DNA of 64,000 nt from Oopsacas minuta (GCA_024704765.1 JAKMXF010000298.1:372001-436000); one strand, 5' to 3'. Shown: positions 1 to 11,464, counted from the stretch's first letter. A program made the numbers and translations. The notes: generated by a model not told the origin, from the sequence alone.

Positions 1-110
1 AACCGATTATATATATGTTACTTCAACGGTTTGTGACCATATTTGTACAATTTCAGACTTCGATCTAAGCGGGTGTTTCGATCTAACGGGGAGTTGACTG
101 TACTTATTTG
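1..110. mobile_element. Right end of a pogo/Tigger-like MITE
   Basis: The sequence up to GGGGAGTTGACTGTA near 109 matches the right end of the MITE at 11299-11464, including the internal 'tttgtacaatttcagacttcgat' region shared by other copies in shorter form. The left end lies outside the window or is lost. Confidence 0.5.
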
Positions 111-129
111 ACTAATATATTTATTCTAG

Positions 130-196
130 AACTCAAGCTAAACCAGATGAAGATCCTTTCCAGGTTGATTCAGGAAGTGCATGGGTTAAGTTCTGA
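130..196 (+). CDS. 3'-terminal exon of an unidentified plus-strand gene (partial)
   Basis: A splice acceptor (TTATTCTAG) ends at 129. It is followed by an open frame of 21 codons, starting at 131 after one carry-over base and ending in a TGA at 194-196. The peptide reads TQAKPDEDPFQVDSGSAWVK then F. It is acidic and soluble and looks like a normal protein tail rather than transposon sequence. The rest of the gene would lie left of the window, so the family cannot be named. The stretch just before it (up to about 110) is the end of a pogo-like MITE in the presumed upstream intron. Inference only: no second exon is visible. Confidence 0.35.
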
Positions 197-915
197 ATCT
201 TTACAGCATTGAAGAATTGTAATATATTAATAAGCTATTTTTAGCATACAGTTCTTAGAGATGATTATTGCATTGTTATTATTATAATGGTACACACGTA
301 TATTGAATTGTTCTTTTAATTATGATCTTGGCTATTATTTATCAATAATTTGGTAAGGAAGAATATGCTATTACGTATTATATCTAAATATGACATTACA
401 ATAAACAGGAAATAACTAAAAGGTTTGACTACATTTGAAGTCTCGTTTTATAGTCAAATTTTTCAGAAATTTCCGCCCTAAGTTCCACGTTTTGTGCAAT
501 AATTCCGAGTTTCACTTTATACAGTGGAACCTGCATAAACCGACATCTGTACCCTGTACAATCCGTAAGACCTCTATAATCCGAAACTGTTTCTGATATG
601 AAATAGCTTCCGACAATACACATTCACCCGCTTAATCCGATGTCGGTTTATGCAGGTTCCACTGTAAGTGAGCATACAAGTTTATCCACGGGCAGGCCAA
701 ATCATTGAAAACATAGATTTCTATGTTCAGGCTTACAGAAATATTTTAAAATAATAATTGGAAAATTGTGTATTTAAGCAAAAACAGCTAAAATATAGAA
801 AATATAGAAGAAAAACTTCCCACAAACAGCAGGCAAGCTAGTAATCAAAGATACAAACAATATTGTTTCAAATAGTCACTACACAACAAAAAAACAAAAA
901 TACAAACTACAATAT
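197..915. other. Intergenic, AT-rich
   Basis: Apart from the MITE at 522-664 no gene is seen. The right part (680-915) is the 3' flank of the TTC17-like gene and is A/T-rich. Confidence 0.5.
522..664. mobile_element. MITE with perfect 26-bp terminal inverted repeats
   Basis: The element runs from CAGTGGAACCTGCATAAACC to its exact reverse complement. The first 26 bases (522-547) and last 26 bases (639-664) are perfect inverted repeats. TA flanks both sides (520-521, 665-666), which fits a Tc1/mariner-superfamily (pogo/Tigger) target duplication. At 143 bp and with no coding capacity it is non-autonomous. Perfect arms suggest recent insertion or activity. The short reading frame across it is not a gene. 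Confidence 0.85.
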
Positions 916-2591
916 CTATTTCCCAGTTTTCTTGTATACACTATTCACTTTTCTATTCTTACCATTCGCGACCTTATGATTTTGAGTTATCAAATCCAAT
1001 TGAGCTTGTGCTAATAGAAATTCCTCATCAGGGGGTATACTATTAAGTGTATAGACAATACACAATACAGATAGTGCGAGGATTATTATGAATATCAGCG
1101 TATAAGGATTTGAAGTTCGTTCCTCAGTAGCTGTAATTCTTTTCAAAGCTAGGTCTGATAATTCAAAGCTAGGATTAAGTCTGTGTGCATGATCATAGTG
1201 TATACGAGCTTCTTGTAGCTTGCCCATTGATTCTAGTACCTACAATAGTTCAACAACTGTACAATGAAACTATGTTTATACGAACACAGTTAATACGAAT
1301 TCCACTGTAATTAGTATTTGGGATCGTCCGAATATTACTGAATATGTTTAATGGCTTGTTTCGGTATACAGTAGAGTTCTCTTATTAGCACGTCATATTT
1401 TGTACAAATAGCCCTTGCTATTAGAAGGATTATTTCCAATACACTCGTAGCTATATGTACAGAAAAAAATTGCTATTCTTACCTCTCCAAGTGTGAAGTG
1501 CTGTAACCATGAATTCTGTTCAGGAGATTGTACTTGTAAGGATATCTTAGCCAGATAAGCTGCATCATTCTGATAGTTAAGGTTATATAGAACTCTAGCT
1601 AGATTCAGTAGTACATCTGCATTATCAGTTTTACGTGAAAGAGCTTTACGAAAGCATTCAATAGCTAGATACGTGTTACCACGGATTCTCCAGTAGTTAC
1701 CTACTTGATTCAGTATATTGCTGGTTAGCGGTTTCTATAAGAAGTATAAGTTTCAATTAATCGTTAAATTTAGTATACCCTACAAAACATGTGAATAGCT
1801 CCTTGATTGGCCCAACATCCCTAGATGTGGTTAATAATATTTAAATAATATAATTTACTCTTTTCATTTCTTCCTTAAGATTCCTCTCAACTTTTCGTAA
1901 AGTTTCTTCATTACTTTCAAGAGAGTTTTCTTTCTTAAATATCATAATCACGTCAGGTTCAGGATAAGGAGGATGTTCTCTGCGCTTTTTAACACCTTCC
2001 AAATGGTCGTAACGTGTTTCTTTTGGGGGTCGTCCGCAGTTAAGTCCGACTTCTTGAAATGGCCTGTTAAAACAAATATTAATATTTATGCGAATTCTAA
2101 GAGAATTTAACCTACTCATTTCCTTTTACCGGAGATTTCCACGGGGTTTTCGGTATTTTCTTCTCATAATCCGGTTGTTCTAGAACAGTCTCTGTAACAG
2201 AATCTTCTATAGAATCGCTTCTACTCAAAGTCCTAATCTCAAAATCTATTTTATTTGTCCTAATCTCATTAATATCTGTATTGATGTCCTCTTCGCTATC
2301 GCAAGGAAATACACTACATTTCTCGTTGATCTTTTTATGTGTATCCGTAGATTCTATTATATTATCTGCTTCTACCCTCTTATAACGTTGTTTCAACGTA
2401 GATATAATCTCTTCATTATCGTCTTGAAAATACCCCCCAGCAGCTAGATGTTTCGGTGTATCTTTCGTTTCAATTGGCACAACTTTCTTACTATCTTTAT
2501 CAAGTTTCCAGTGAGTAACACATAGAGAATTGCTTCCTATGAAAATGAATACGCCATATACCCAAAGGCTTAGAGAACTGCTATGAGTCAT
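916..2591 (-). CDS. TTC17-like protein, short form with C-terminal membrane anchor
   Basis: Four exons join in phase: 2116-2591, 1859-2063, 1483-1734, 916-1239, giving about 418 aa. The start is the ATG at 2591, because the frame upstream only offers a TTG. The N-terminus looks like a signal peptide (WVYGVFIFIGSN) followed by VTHWKLDKD, resembling the VTHW segment after the TTC17 signal peptide. Exon 2 carries a DHLEGVKKR element like the 'HLxGVxxR' elements of TTC17. Exons 3-4 encode tetratricopeptide-type helices (NYWRIRGNTYLAIECFRKAL, HFTLGEVLESMGKLQEA), best matched to the C-terminal TPR block of TTC17. Human TTC17 is about 1,140 aa with several blocks; here there is only one. A hydrophobic stretch near the C-terminus (YTLIFIIILALSVLCIVYTL) predicts a membrane span not expected in the family. 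TTC17 is linked to actin and ciliogenesis. Whether this is the true orthologue or a reduced paralogue is open. Confidence 0.78.
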
Positions 2592-4181
2592 TTGTACGAA
2601 CTGAGTAATATCAAGCAAGGTATATTTTTAGAAGTTAAGACCCCTGTTAATGAGAAACTTGTTTCAGCGCCACATAATGTCTATTCAAGCATGCAGCATT
2701 TCATTATTATTATCTCATTATTCATGACGTTATCATAATACAAGTGGTCAATTCATGGAAATTTCAATGAGTTTACTTCGAAATATGTAAATTAAGCGTG
2801 TTTATGCCGGTCTGTGAAGATAAATCACTAATTTTTACTCGTTTGCAAGTAAATACATAGTGTGTTTGTGTAGTTGAATTACATGAGAAAATTATGAAAT
2901 AATGACAATATTTGTGCTGCAAGTGAACTTGATCCGGGCGGCTAGACAAGTTTGCAACTGATTGTGGCCTAAAATTAAATTTTTTCTGTTTATGTTGAAT
3001 CTTACATAAACTATCTCAGTATATTTAAATTTACGTCATCTCATGTTAGCTATCAAATGTTTTCATTATTACTTTTCAAGCTTATTTGTATTCACAAATT
3101 GAAAATTAAATATCCCAGAAAATCGTATGTTTGTTCTTTAAATACTAACCGCGTTTCGGATGTTTTAATGTAGGAATAATTCGAGTGGGATTTTATTTAT
3201 TTACATCATTTCTGCTCAAAATATACGTACAACTTATATAATTCAATTGAAAATTATATTTTAAACTTGACACAAAAAAGTATACAATTAAAGAAGCTTT
3301 ATAGCTATTTATATATCAAGGGAGCCTAGTGTATTTTAATTGAGGGTTAATTACATAACGATTGTACATACTAATTTTAATTTTTATGGAATAATGTAAT
3401 CTGTTGAAATATTTCACTAAATACGGTATAAAGTCAGGCGCGGCACATCCATTCGAAAATGGTACAGCGACTCCGCACTAGTTAATATGTTACAGTGGGA
3501 ATCATACTTACAAACTGTCTATACAATGTGTGTACAGATATATACGTAGATACAAAAATAATGAAATTATTAACGCATTGTCTATTTTCGAAGAGCTAAG
3601 GCTTAGATAGCGGAGCTAGCAATCGAAAAAGTGGTACTGCGCTCGCCGCACCAGCCGTATCGAGTACGCAGCCCCTCTTTTACTCTACTAGTTGTTCAAT
3701 TTATTGGCTATCACTTGGTTAATGTACACCTCATCTTCATTAATTTTATGGAGGAAGGATACATAAAACAACCAATGGTTCAAACTGGCTAACCTTAGAG
3801 CAGATTTCTCTGTATATAGTTACTCAATCTATATACAGTGGAACTCGGATAAGACGTATCCCTTCGAAAACTACGTACAATCCGAGTGTAAGTCTTATCC
3901 GAATAGATAGCTAATGTTGTATAATGTTTGGGAACTAAATTATTAGTTTGAAAGAAGTAACGCTCATTAAAGGATCACTTCATTATAACAGGAGTTTACT
4001 GTTAGTACTTTTTAACAGAGTGTACGTCTTATCTGAGTTCTACGATATATCAAAATAAATCTCATTTTAAGAGTTATAATAATTTCAAACAACTCACACA
4101 ACTAACTTTACAATACATAGCATAAGTCAGTACATAAATACGGAGATGTTAGATATTAATCCACTGACACAAGTGACCAGG
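2592..4181. other. Intergenic region with MITE and GC-rich direct repeats
   Basis: No gene is recognised between the TTC17-like 5' end and the CFAP69 3' end. It contains two GC-rich, diverged direct repeats (about 3437-3480 and 3606-3650) and a pogo-like MITE (about 3836-4042). The rest is AT-rich. Confidence 0.5.
3836..4042. mobile_element. pogo/Tigger-like MITE, imperfect
   Basis: The left end CAGTGGAACTCGGATAAGAC is mirrored on the right by GTCTTATCTGAGTTC near 4027-4041. A TA precedes the left end. The ends are diverged and the right boundary is approximate. Confidence 0.5.
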
Positions 4182-7100
4182 TTACACACTTTCAATAGAA
4201 GAATTATCAGCTAGTAAAATAGGTTGTAACCGCATTGGTTTACTGCTTTCTAATTTAACACTCCTCCCACAGAATACAGTAGTACTAAGATTATCCATAC
4301 AAGTTCCATGGTAAATCTCACTGGCTACAAAATCTCTCTCAGTGCGACTGGCTGATATTTTAGCACGTTGACGTTCTTTGGCATCACGTAGTGCTATATA
4401 GTTAGAAGTTCTCTCTAGATACTCGTCGAATTCTGCTTGTTTCATCTGTTCCATTAGATGATCACTGTGTATTGTTTGGTAGTAATACTGTTCTTCTTGT
4501 AAAGCGTCTTGATTACGAATCTCGAACAGATCTGTTTGCATTTTCAATATCTAATTGAGTTAGAACATATTACATCATATTACCTCATATTTATCTAAGG
4601 TATAAAGTATACCCTCTTTAATATGCAAGGGGCCGTAGAAATCATATCCAGAGTTTCGAATTAATGAAAGTCCACATCTAATTATTTGTATGTAAATATC
4701 AAAATCATATATACATACATTATACGTAAATCAGCTTAATGTAATTTTGCTTTTTCAGAACTTGTTATAACTCAAGTTCTGTCCATATACTTCCTACTGT
4801 GTAATCCATCATTTTCGGCGAAATTTTGTAGCAACAATCCAACAAAAATCATATGCAGTGCAACCTCTATAATTGGGGAACCTGGGGTAATTTTGGTCCA
4901 CCTTCATTCCTTCCCATAGATTCGAACCTCTATATGTGGTGAGTGGGGAATGAACATACTTTAGAGGAAGTTATGCTCCACACCATTGAAATTTACCTCT
5001 ATATGTAGGGGAATTCACGAAAATTTTTCTTGAATTTTGTAGTAAATTTGAAAAAAACCGTATTTATCGCTATGATGAATTGAATTTTGGGTTTCTCAGA
5101 AGAAAATTTCTTCCAAATTTGTATATTCAACCAACAACCTTAAGGCATATAATAATAATAAAATATCATTGGGAAAACAGTCTATTTCTGTGGTAGGATA
5201 TTTTTCAATACAAACCTGTTCACACTTAATCTTGTGTATACTGAGTATTTCTGCTATACCTTCCCTATCATACGCTACAGGTCTGGTACCTTCACTCTCC
5301 AGCTCACTAGCTATCTCACGCCAAATTTCCCCAGTCTTAATATCCATATACCTCTCTATTAACACAATAGTAGCTCTATCCTCTACAGATATACTATCAG
5401 GCACAGACCGGAAGTCTAATCTACTACATAATGAGTAAATCTTAGCTCGCATATTATCTGCTACATCCATGACACATAGACTGTGTAGAGGTTGTTCAGG
5501 CTGTTCTCGCATTTCTCGTTGTAGACCTGTTGTTAATGCCTCGTTAACATCTGCTATAATAATGCCATCCTTCCGAGCAACATTAAGAGCTGATTCCTCT
5601 CTACGCCAGAGCTCAGCTAGTAACGACCAAATCCCTAAAGAACATACCAATCAATAATACTTTGATATATTTCTCAATCTTTTAAATATTTTTTCAAATG
5701 TCATCTAAATACTAATTCTACAGTCAACTCGCGTTATATCGAAGCTCAAGAGACCGCGACTAAGTCTGAAATTGTACAAATGTGTTCCCAAACCGTAAAA
5801 GTAACATACTTTTATCTGTTATATCGAAGAAAATTATCGCGGTCCCTTCAGGTTTGATAAAACGGGAGTTCAGTGTATTAAGCCAATTAACCATGCTAAA
5901 CCTATTAAATATTCAAATGCATTACTCACCAACAGCAGTGTCATTTCTCCCTAAACTCTTGCTAGACAGCTGTAACGTATCTGACATAGATTCAGATCCT
6001 CTCTGGAGTGTATCAATCTTCTGCTTACCTCCCTCCCTAGCCTGCCATGCTTGTAGATGTGGAATACATCTAGCATCATCAGATAGATCAACTAATACTC
6101 CTAGAATAACACTCTTCATAGATATAGGATGTGTTAATAGACAGTCTACTAATACAAATACTCCTTCTTGCATTAGAAATAATTCCTCATTAGCACTACA
6201 TCCTACTACACATGTCCATATAGCATCTAGTGCGTGTAGAAACAACTTATGGTGTCCGAGACCAGCTGAGAATAGGCTGTCTGATATTAATAAGTAATTA
6301 GTGAGAACTTGAATACCTCCTAACAATGTACAGAATTCGTATGTAATAAAGTATGAAATTAATATAGGAAATGGTTGATAATACCAATATACTGATACGT
6401 GTATTGATGAAAATCACATAAATACAAGAATGTACAAGTACTTACCGATATTCCCTAGCAGTTCTTTAGCTCTATCATCAGCTTCACATAACAAACTAAT
6501 CAGCAATAGAGTATCACTCATGGTATCAATATCTAAACCATCTGTACTAGTGGGATCCATAGCATCTAGGAAGGATATCAAGAGAGATAAAACACCAAGG
6601 TCCAATAGTTCTTGATTTAACTGCTCATGTTGGTGACTAGATACGTTAAGTAAGGCTCTGAGACAGAGGAATAACTGAGCTCTCTTGCTACCTCTACTAC
6701 CAGGCTGTGATAATATAGATGTACCTATTGGCAGGTCAGAATTATAAATCATTCATAAATACAGCAGTATTCACCTATTACCAAATTGATTTGATAGAAT
6801 TCCATAGTGGTTGTTTTTCACAATAATACAATGTACAAACAGCTGACAGTTCCTCTAATAGTAAGACAAATAAGTCTGCAAATTATAGATTTATTGCAAA
6901 ATTTCGCAGAATCGCGGTGACGTACTGACATCACACATCGTTACATGGTGCAACAATTTTGCCTAGAAAATTCATACACGATGCAACTGTTGCATCGTGG
7001 TTGGTGGGCTTTAGAATCCTAGCGACAAGTATACATCCGATAAACATAGCTGCCATTGATTAACACCTTACCATAGCTCATATGATCATCCTCACACAGA

Positions 7101-9590
7101 CACCAGTCTAGCATACCCAGTAGTCTAGCATTACCCTGACATGCATGGTATTGTTCTGGTAGTTTACCAGCTAGATGTGATAACACAGATAGAGATTGTA
7201 ATTGTATTTCTTCCCACTGCTCTGAGCTCCATGACAACCGGTGTACAGACCTACTGGTCCCAGAAGATGCCGGTTGTACCGGTGTGACGTAGTAGAGAAG
7301 AGAGGGTAAGAGCGGTAGATGTGAGAGTAAGAGTATAGCAGCTGGTATATCGAGAAATGAGTGTAATATGTTTAGAAGCAGTTTCTTAAATTCAAAATCC
7401 TCATGTGAGTTATCTGGTATGAATCTAGCTGCACTTGTAGGCTGTGAAAAGTATAAATAGAAAATTTACAGACAATTTGAGTCCATTTCCACCAAACTAC
7501 CAGTTAGAACTAAACCTGAAGGACAGTGGTTCCCAACATTTTTGCCTATGACCCCCCTGCTGTCTTCCGTAGACCACCAAGGAATCCATGGTTGGGAATC
7601 GCTGTTCTGGGATAAATTTGTACCATAACCAATCATTTTCAAAATAGAAATTTCAAATTTTCAAAATGTACCCAATTTCAATTCTAACTGTTAGATTTCG
7701 AAAGTTCACATACACATCCTGACGTCACACATAGCTGCACTAATAATAATCTTGAACACTACTTTAATATTAATTCTTACCTGTTCATGAATTTCAGGAC
7801 TACTAGATAACATTATTAGTGTTTGTAACAAGCCAGTTTCAATATAAGGAGAGTTAGGACAATGCTGTACATGTAGAGATAGTATCACCAACAAATCATT
7901 ACGTAACTCCCGTGTACTGATACTGAGAGTGTGTGGAGTAGGAGCGCCAATGGATACATCGTAGTTGAGAAGTTTTAACAAACATCGATGGAGAGAGTCT
8001 ACACATTCCATTGAAGAGAGTTGTGACTGAAGAAATAGCATAAATAATCATGCAATAACAGATTTCCTTGAATGATACCACGAGATGAGCTAATTTTAAT
8101 GTCCTCCCTCCCCGTGGGGCGTAGACAAATAGCTATCGACTAATATGGTAACTATGAAAAAGTATCGTGGTTAGTGAATGCTATGGAAATTAATTTGGTT
8201 CCTAATAAGATTTTGTATGTGATTATATATTTGTGCTGCATTGAAATGAATGAAACAATTCGTTTACCATTCAAGGAAATTAATTATTCTATTTACTTGT
8301 ATTTCATGTCTAGATCCATTCTCTAGTAGATTCCATAATATCTCCATAGCCTGATTAAACTCTACAGCAGTACCAGGACCTTGATTACCTCTTCCCCAGT
8401 CTATTAGCTCCAGCATCAATAGAGGGAGTCTCCCTCCTGAACCAGCTGACAGGATACTCTCTGTACCAGATACAGATCCTGATAATATACTCAGTACTTC
8501 TAACACACAGGAAAACAGGTGAGAGGTTGAGGATAGATCTTCTTCAAGTAGCAAGCCAATCTACAAGAATAATTAAACAATAGTTCAAGTTCCGACCGTT
8601 GGATAATTGAATAATTCTGGCATCCATGAAAATATTCAGGGTAACCTGTGTATGAAGCTTGCTTACTGACAATGGTATCTCAGCTGATATAAATCTAGGA
8701 TCGCGAAAATTCACCAAAACTTACCGGATACTATCTGTATATGTAAACGCGTAAAAAATAAAATGCTAATTTTTAAGTTTTTCTGTATTTTCCTTATCTG
8801 GTTATCTGATTATCTGAATTCTACTATACACAATTAATTACTTGTTTAGCAATGTGACTTCTCTCCACTATTTCCCTGCGTACAGATCTCTTCAGTTTCC
8901 TCTGAGGAGGTTTACTATCCAGATGATGATCAGCTGATTCAGATAAGCTATCTTCTAATGTGTATATTTCATGTATTGTGTTACAAACACTGATACATAA
9001 ATCTGGGTATGATAGGTCCAGTAACTTCCCCATTGACTATAAACATAACAATTGTATAGAAGGAAATTGATAACACTTTATTTGCTGAGATAAATATTGA
9101 AATTAAATAATACAGTATAACCTTAATGAACAGGGTACAAGGAACGCCGAAAAATGCTACCCCGTTTCCGTCTGTGGAGGTTCATTTGTGTGGGACTAGG
9201 AATTCGCTCTATTATTTTCACTTCGTTTCCAGATGTTGCCCGTTTCCACTGCCCCCAGTTATGGCGGTTACACTGTAGTAAATACGTGTATGTATTTACC
9301 TGTACGCATTTAGCTGCATGTTGAGTATAATTCTTTTCGTCAGAAGCTTTTTCCTTCAAAAACGGAATAGCACACAATTTTGTAAGTTCTATTAACATTT
9401 CATTCATTAATGGCCAAGAATCAAGTATTTCATAACAAGCTGGAATCAGCTGTGCTAATTCCGAAAGATCACTCATTAGAAATCCCTTAGTATTCTGTTC
9501 TATTACACGATTAATAGCGTGTTCATGTCTATCTGACACATCACTGATGTGAGGATCTGTAAGTAACTTCACTGCACTACCAACACTCAT
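4182..9590 (-). CDS. CFAP69: Cilia- and flagella-associated protein 69
   Basis: Nine exons splice in consistent phase: 9300-9590, 8842-9036, 8297-8560, 7781-8026, 7072-7441, 6446-6724, 5930-6319, 5216-5634, 4182-4550. They total 2,823 nt, about 940 aa, essentially the length of the human protein (941). Family landmarks in order: FLKEKASDE in exon 1, EILWNLLE in exon 3, RELRNDLLVI in exon 4, EDFEFKKLLLNI and CQGNARLL in exon 5, NMRAKIYSLC then GEIWREI in exon 8, and the C-terminal EYLERTSN and 'LSTTVFCGR' segments in exon 9. CFAP69 is an ARM-repeat protein of motile cilia and sperm flagella (central-apparatus region), so the organism makes motile cilia. Introns are 260-665 bp and several consist largely of MITEs (9113-9275, 7524-7604, 5721-5875). 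The ATG at 9588-9590 is 249 bp from a divergent gene at 9840, so a shared bidirectional promoter is likely. Confidence 0.95.
5721..5875. mobile_element. pogo/Tigger-like MITE (CAGTCAACTC family) in CFAP69 intron 7
   Basis: The left end CAGTCAACTCGCGTTATATC is preceded by TA, and the right end runs to 5875 followed by TA (5876-5877). It shares its body (about 'agtctgaaattgtacaaat') with copies at 11299, 22070, 32908 and 33940. At 155 bp it has no coding capacity. Confidence 0.75.
6977..6999. repeat. 23-nt perfect palindrome in CFAP69 intron 5
   Basis: CACGATGCAAC, one T, then GTTGCATCGTG. The arms are 11 bp with a single-base centre. It may be the core of a decayed inverted-repeat element, since related 'catcgttacatggtgcaac' sequence lies just upstream. 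Confidence 0.6.
7524..7604. mobile_element. hAT-like MITE in CFAP69 intron 4
   Basis: The left end CAGTGGTTCCCAACA and right end TTGGGAATCGCTG are inverted repeats of the type seen in hAT (Charlie-like) elements. At 81 bp it is non-autonomous. The target duplication is not clear. Confidence 0.6.
9113..9275. mobile_element. MITE (CAGTGTAACCTC family) filling CFAP69 intron 1
   Basis: It starts CAGTATAACCTTAATGAACA after TA (9111-9112) and ends GCGGTTACACTG before TA (9276-9277). It makes up 163 of the 263 bp of this intron. Copies or fragments of the same family occur near 21366, 25333, 27494 and 29640. Confidence 0.65.
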
Positions 9591-9839
9591 ATTTGCTATT
9601 CATTAAACAAAGTATAAAGCATTAAATATTGTCTATGATCAATTCTGTGTTTCACGAACCATAGCATTATTTATGTGCACATAGTAATATCCACGATACT
9701 ACTCTCAAAATATCTAAAATACCCTTGAGAGCTTAAGCATCAAGTGTTTTCACTTTTGGAATATTAGTTAGCAACGATTTTCACTTAAAATCGGATTTAT
9801 ATCGTGAAAGTATCATTTATTATTTTCATTAGCTAAACA

Positions 9840-10349
9840 ATGCTTTCAGAAGTATTTCTCCTCAAATTATGCATAATAACTGGAATTACAGCATACATCG
9901 TGGGACCTGTACAATTTAAAATATACTCCCGACAGGCTGGACATCTGGTGGGGAATCTCATGAGAATAATTCGTAAGTCAACAGCTATTTATGAAGAAGT
10001 TTCAAAAGATAAAGAAATTGCAAAAGTGTCAGGAGAGTTAAAAACTGGTATACAACAATTGAATAAGATTGGACAACAGTTTAGTATTGCGAAAAATATA
10101 ATTCGTTCTCCTTCACAGATTGTTAATTTCGCAAACAAATATGAAGCAATTGGAGAAAAATCGAAAAAGGAAGAGGTGAAACAAATTGAATCTAGTAAAG
10201 ATGTGAATTTACCCCAAAAGGATGAAGTTGAAAATGTCCAAAATGGACCTCTATACAAAGAACAAGTAGGTGGAGCAATTTATGTGGCAAGAACCACGGT
10301 TTTGATACAACAACATAAAAATGATCCTTATTCAATACAAGATAGTTAA
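9840..10349 (+). CDS. Small single-pass membrane protein, TatA/B-like in outline (family not established)
   Basis: A 169-aa single-exon frame starts from the ATG at 9840. An N-terminal hydrophobic segment (about residues 4-23) is followed by a Gly-Pro and an amphipathic basic helix (RQAGHLVGNLMRIIRKS). Then comes a charged, probably coiled region (about 50-85) and a polar tail. Order and spacing resemble bacterial and organellar TatA/TatB: short membrane helix, G-P hinge, 'AG..V..L.R' helix, acidic-basic tail. The resemblance is by eye and weak. A mitochondrial membrane protein is one possible reading. It is divergently transcribed from CFAP69, 249 bp away. The reading frame is convincingly gene-like; its function is unknown. 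Confidence 0.55.
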   Translation: MLSEVFLLKLCIITGITAYIVGPVQFKIYSRQAGHLVGNLMRIIRKSTAIYEEVSKDKEIAKVSGELKTGIQQLNKIGQQFSIAKNIIRSPSQIVNFANKYEAIGEKSKKEEVKQIESSKDVNLPQKDEVENVQNGPLYKEQVGGAIYVARTTVLIQQHKNDPYSIQDS

Positions 10350-10612
10350 TGTATTATAATTTAGTTGCTTTTTCACGAAATTTATTATATTAAAGATCAA
10401 AAATGATTTTAACATAAAGTGGAGGATCCAAACTGTATTTCCAAATGATGAATATTCTGCGAATTTCGTCACAAGCATATACTGTATTAACTATCCATGG
10501 ATGGGTAATCTACTAAACAAATATCAACGCATACAGTACAAAAAATGAATAAATATAAATAAGATAGAACTAAAAATATTCGATTTAACATCTCTAACAA
10601 ATCCCAGAAAAA

Positions 10613-11197
10613 TTATTCCACCTTTATTTGTCCATCAATGAAAGCTAGGCTAATTGAATATATAGCTATTAATGGTACAAATATCCAAATCAGATTAGGA
10701 AATAGATAGAATGTGAACAGAGTAATCGCATCATTATGTCCTGTGTGTTTAAATCCACCAACAACTTCCATCATAAAGTAGAGCATAGTTTTAGAAAGTG
10801 TCATAGAACTTGCTATTAGAGCAAGTATTGAAGCTCCTTTGTAATTACGTGTACAGAGAGTTAGCAAAGAAATAATATTCAAAACGACTTCTACCAAATT
10901 CATTAGGGCTACAGAATAAATGAAATCATCATTGAGATCATCATACAATGTATCAACTTCTATATAAATACCGTAGCTAGCTTTCCAAATAGGATTGGAG
11001 ATAGAATGGGGTCTGTTCAATACAAATCCTAAATCCCAGAGAGTGATAATACTCGTAAAAATTAGCCATGTATAGATAAATTGCGGTATTTTTGCACTTG
11101 ATGGGAGGTATTTGGAAATTAAGTGTGAGATGATCATAACAGAGCCTAAGATTACACCCATCAGGATTGAGCCAAATATCAGTTCTTCTTTTCCCAT
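10613..11197 (-). CDS. EBP/EXPERA-family multispanning membrane protein
   Basis: A 194-aa intronless frame starts from the ATG at 11197 and has about four to five predicted membrane spans. The pattern follows emopamil-binding protein: an early W-D-LGF-V segment, a Y-x4-YDDLN region, an acidic residue in a helix (LMNLVEVVLNI), an F-M-x-E-x-GGFKHTGH loop matching 'FLTEHRDGFQHGELGH', and a final span with N and W (FPNLIWIFVPL) where EBP has catalytic-pocket N and W. EBP proteins are delta8-delta7 sterol isomerases of the ER; EXPERA relatives (TMEM97, TM6SF) bind sterols or lipids. Family membership is likely. Sterol isomerase activity is an inference, because overall identity looks low. It lies tail to tail with the gene ending at 10349, 263 bp away. 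Confidence 0.68.
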   Translation of the reverse strand: MGKEELIFGSILMGVILGSVMIISHLISKYLPSSAKIPQFIYTWLIFTSIITLWDLGFVLNRPHSISNPIWKASYGIYIEVDTLYDDLNDDFIYSVALMNLVEVVLNIISLLTLCTRNYKGASILALIASSMTLSKTMLYFMMEVVGGFKHTGHNDAITLFTFYLFPNLIWIFVPLIAIYSISLAFIDGQIKVE

Positions 11198-11298
11198 AAT
11201 ATAACTCGCTAATACCTAAATTCGCAATTAAATAAAGAGCTCAGCTCCAGGTAACTCGACTTCCATATAAGGAATAAATTGCAATATACGAGCAAGTA

Positions 11299-11464
11299 CA
11301 GTCAACTTCCGTTATATCAACACGGATATATCAAAATACCCTTATATCTAAGTCTGAAATTGGACAAATATGGTCCCAAGCCGTAAAAGTAACATACATT
11401 ACCCCAGTTATATCGAAGTAATTTATCCTGGTCACTTGAACTTCGATATAACGTGAGTTGACTG
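11299..11464. mobile_element. pogo/Tigger-like MITE (CAGTCAACTC family), complete
   Basis: It runs from CAGTCAACTTCCGTTATATC to GATATAACGTGAGTTGACTG, with TA on both sides (11297-11298, 11465-11466). The ends are imperfect inverted repeats and the body contains a second internal 'gttatatcgaag' copy. At 166 bp it is a good reference copy for the family. It accounts for most of the gap between the EBP-like and DHPS genes. Confidence 0.8.

Noticed and set aside
3437-3650. tRNA or other Pol III gene in the GC-rich repeats
   Set aside because: No cloverleaf and no proper A and B boxes; the TTCGAAAA stretch is not flanked by the needed stem.
4557-4690. Open stretch on the minus strand that looks like a small exon (reads ...GLSLIRNSGYDFYG...) between CFAP69 exons 8 and 9
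   Set aside because: Exon 8 joins exon 9 in phase without it and the joined protein matches the family. No acceptor gives a frame-compatible insertion.
5782-6297. 171-codon plus-strand frame overlapping CFAP69
   Set aside because: Antisense shadow of CFAP69 exon 7 and of an intronic MITE; no domain is visible.
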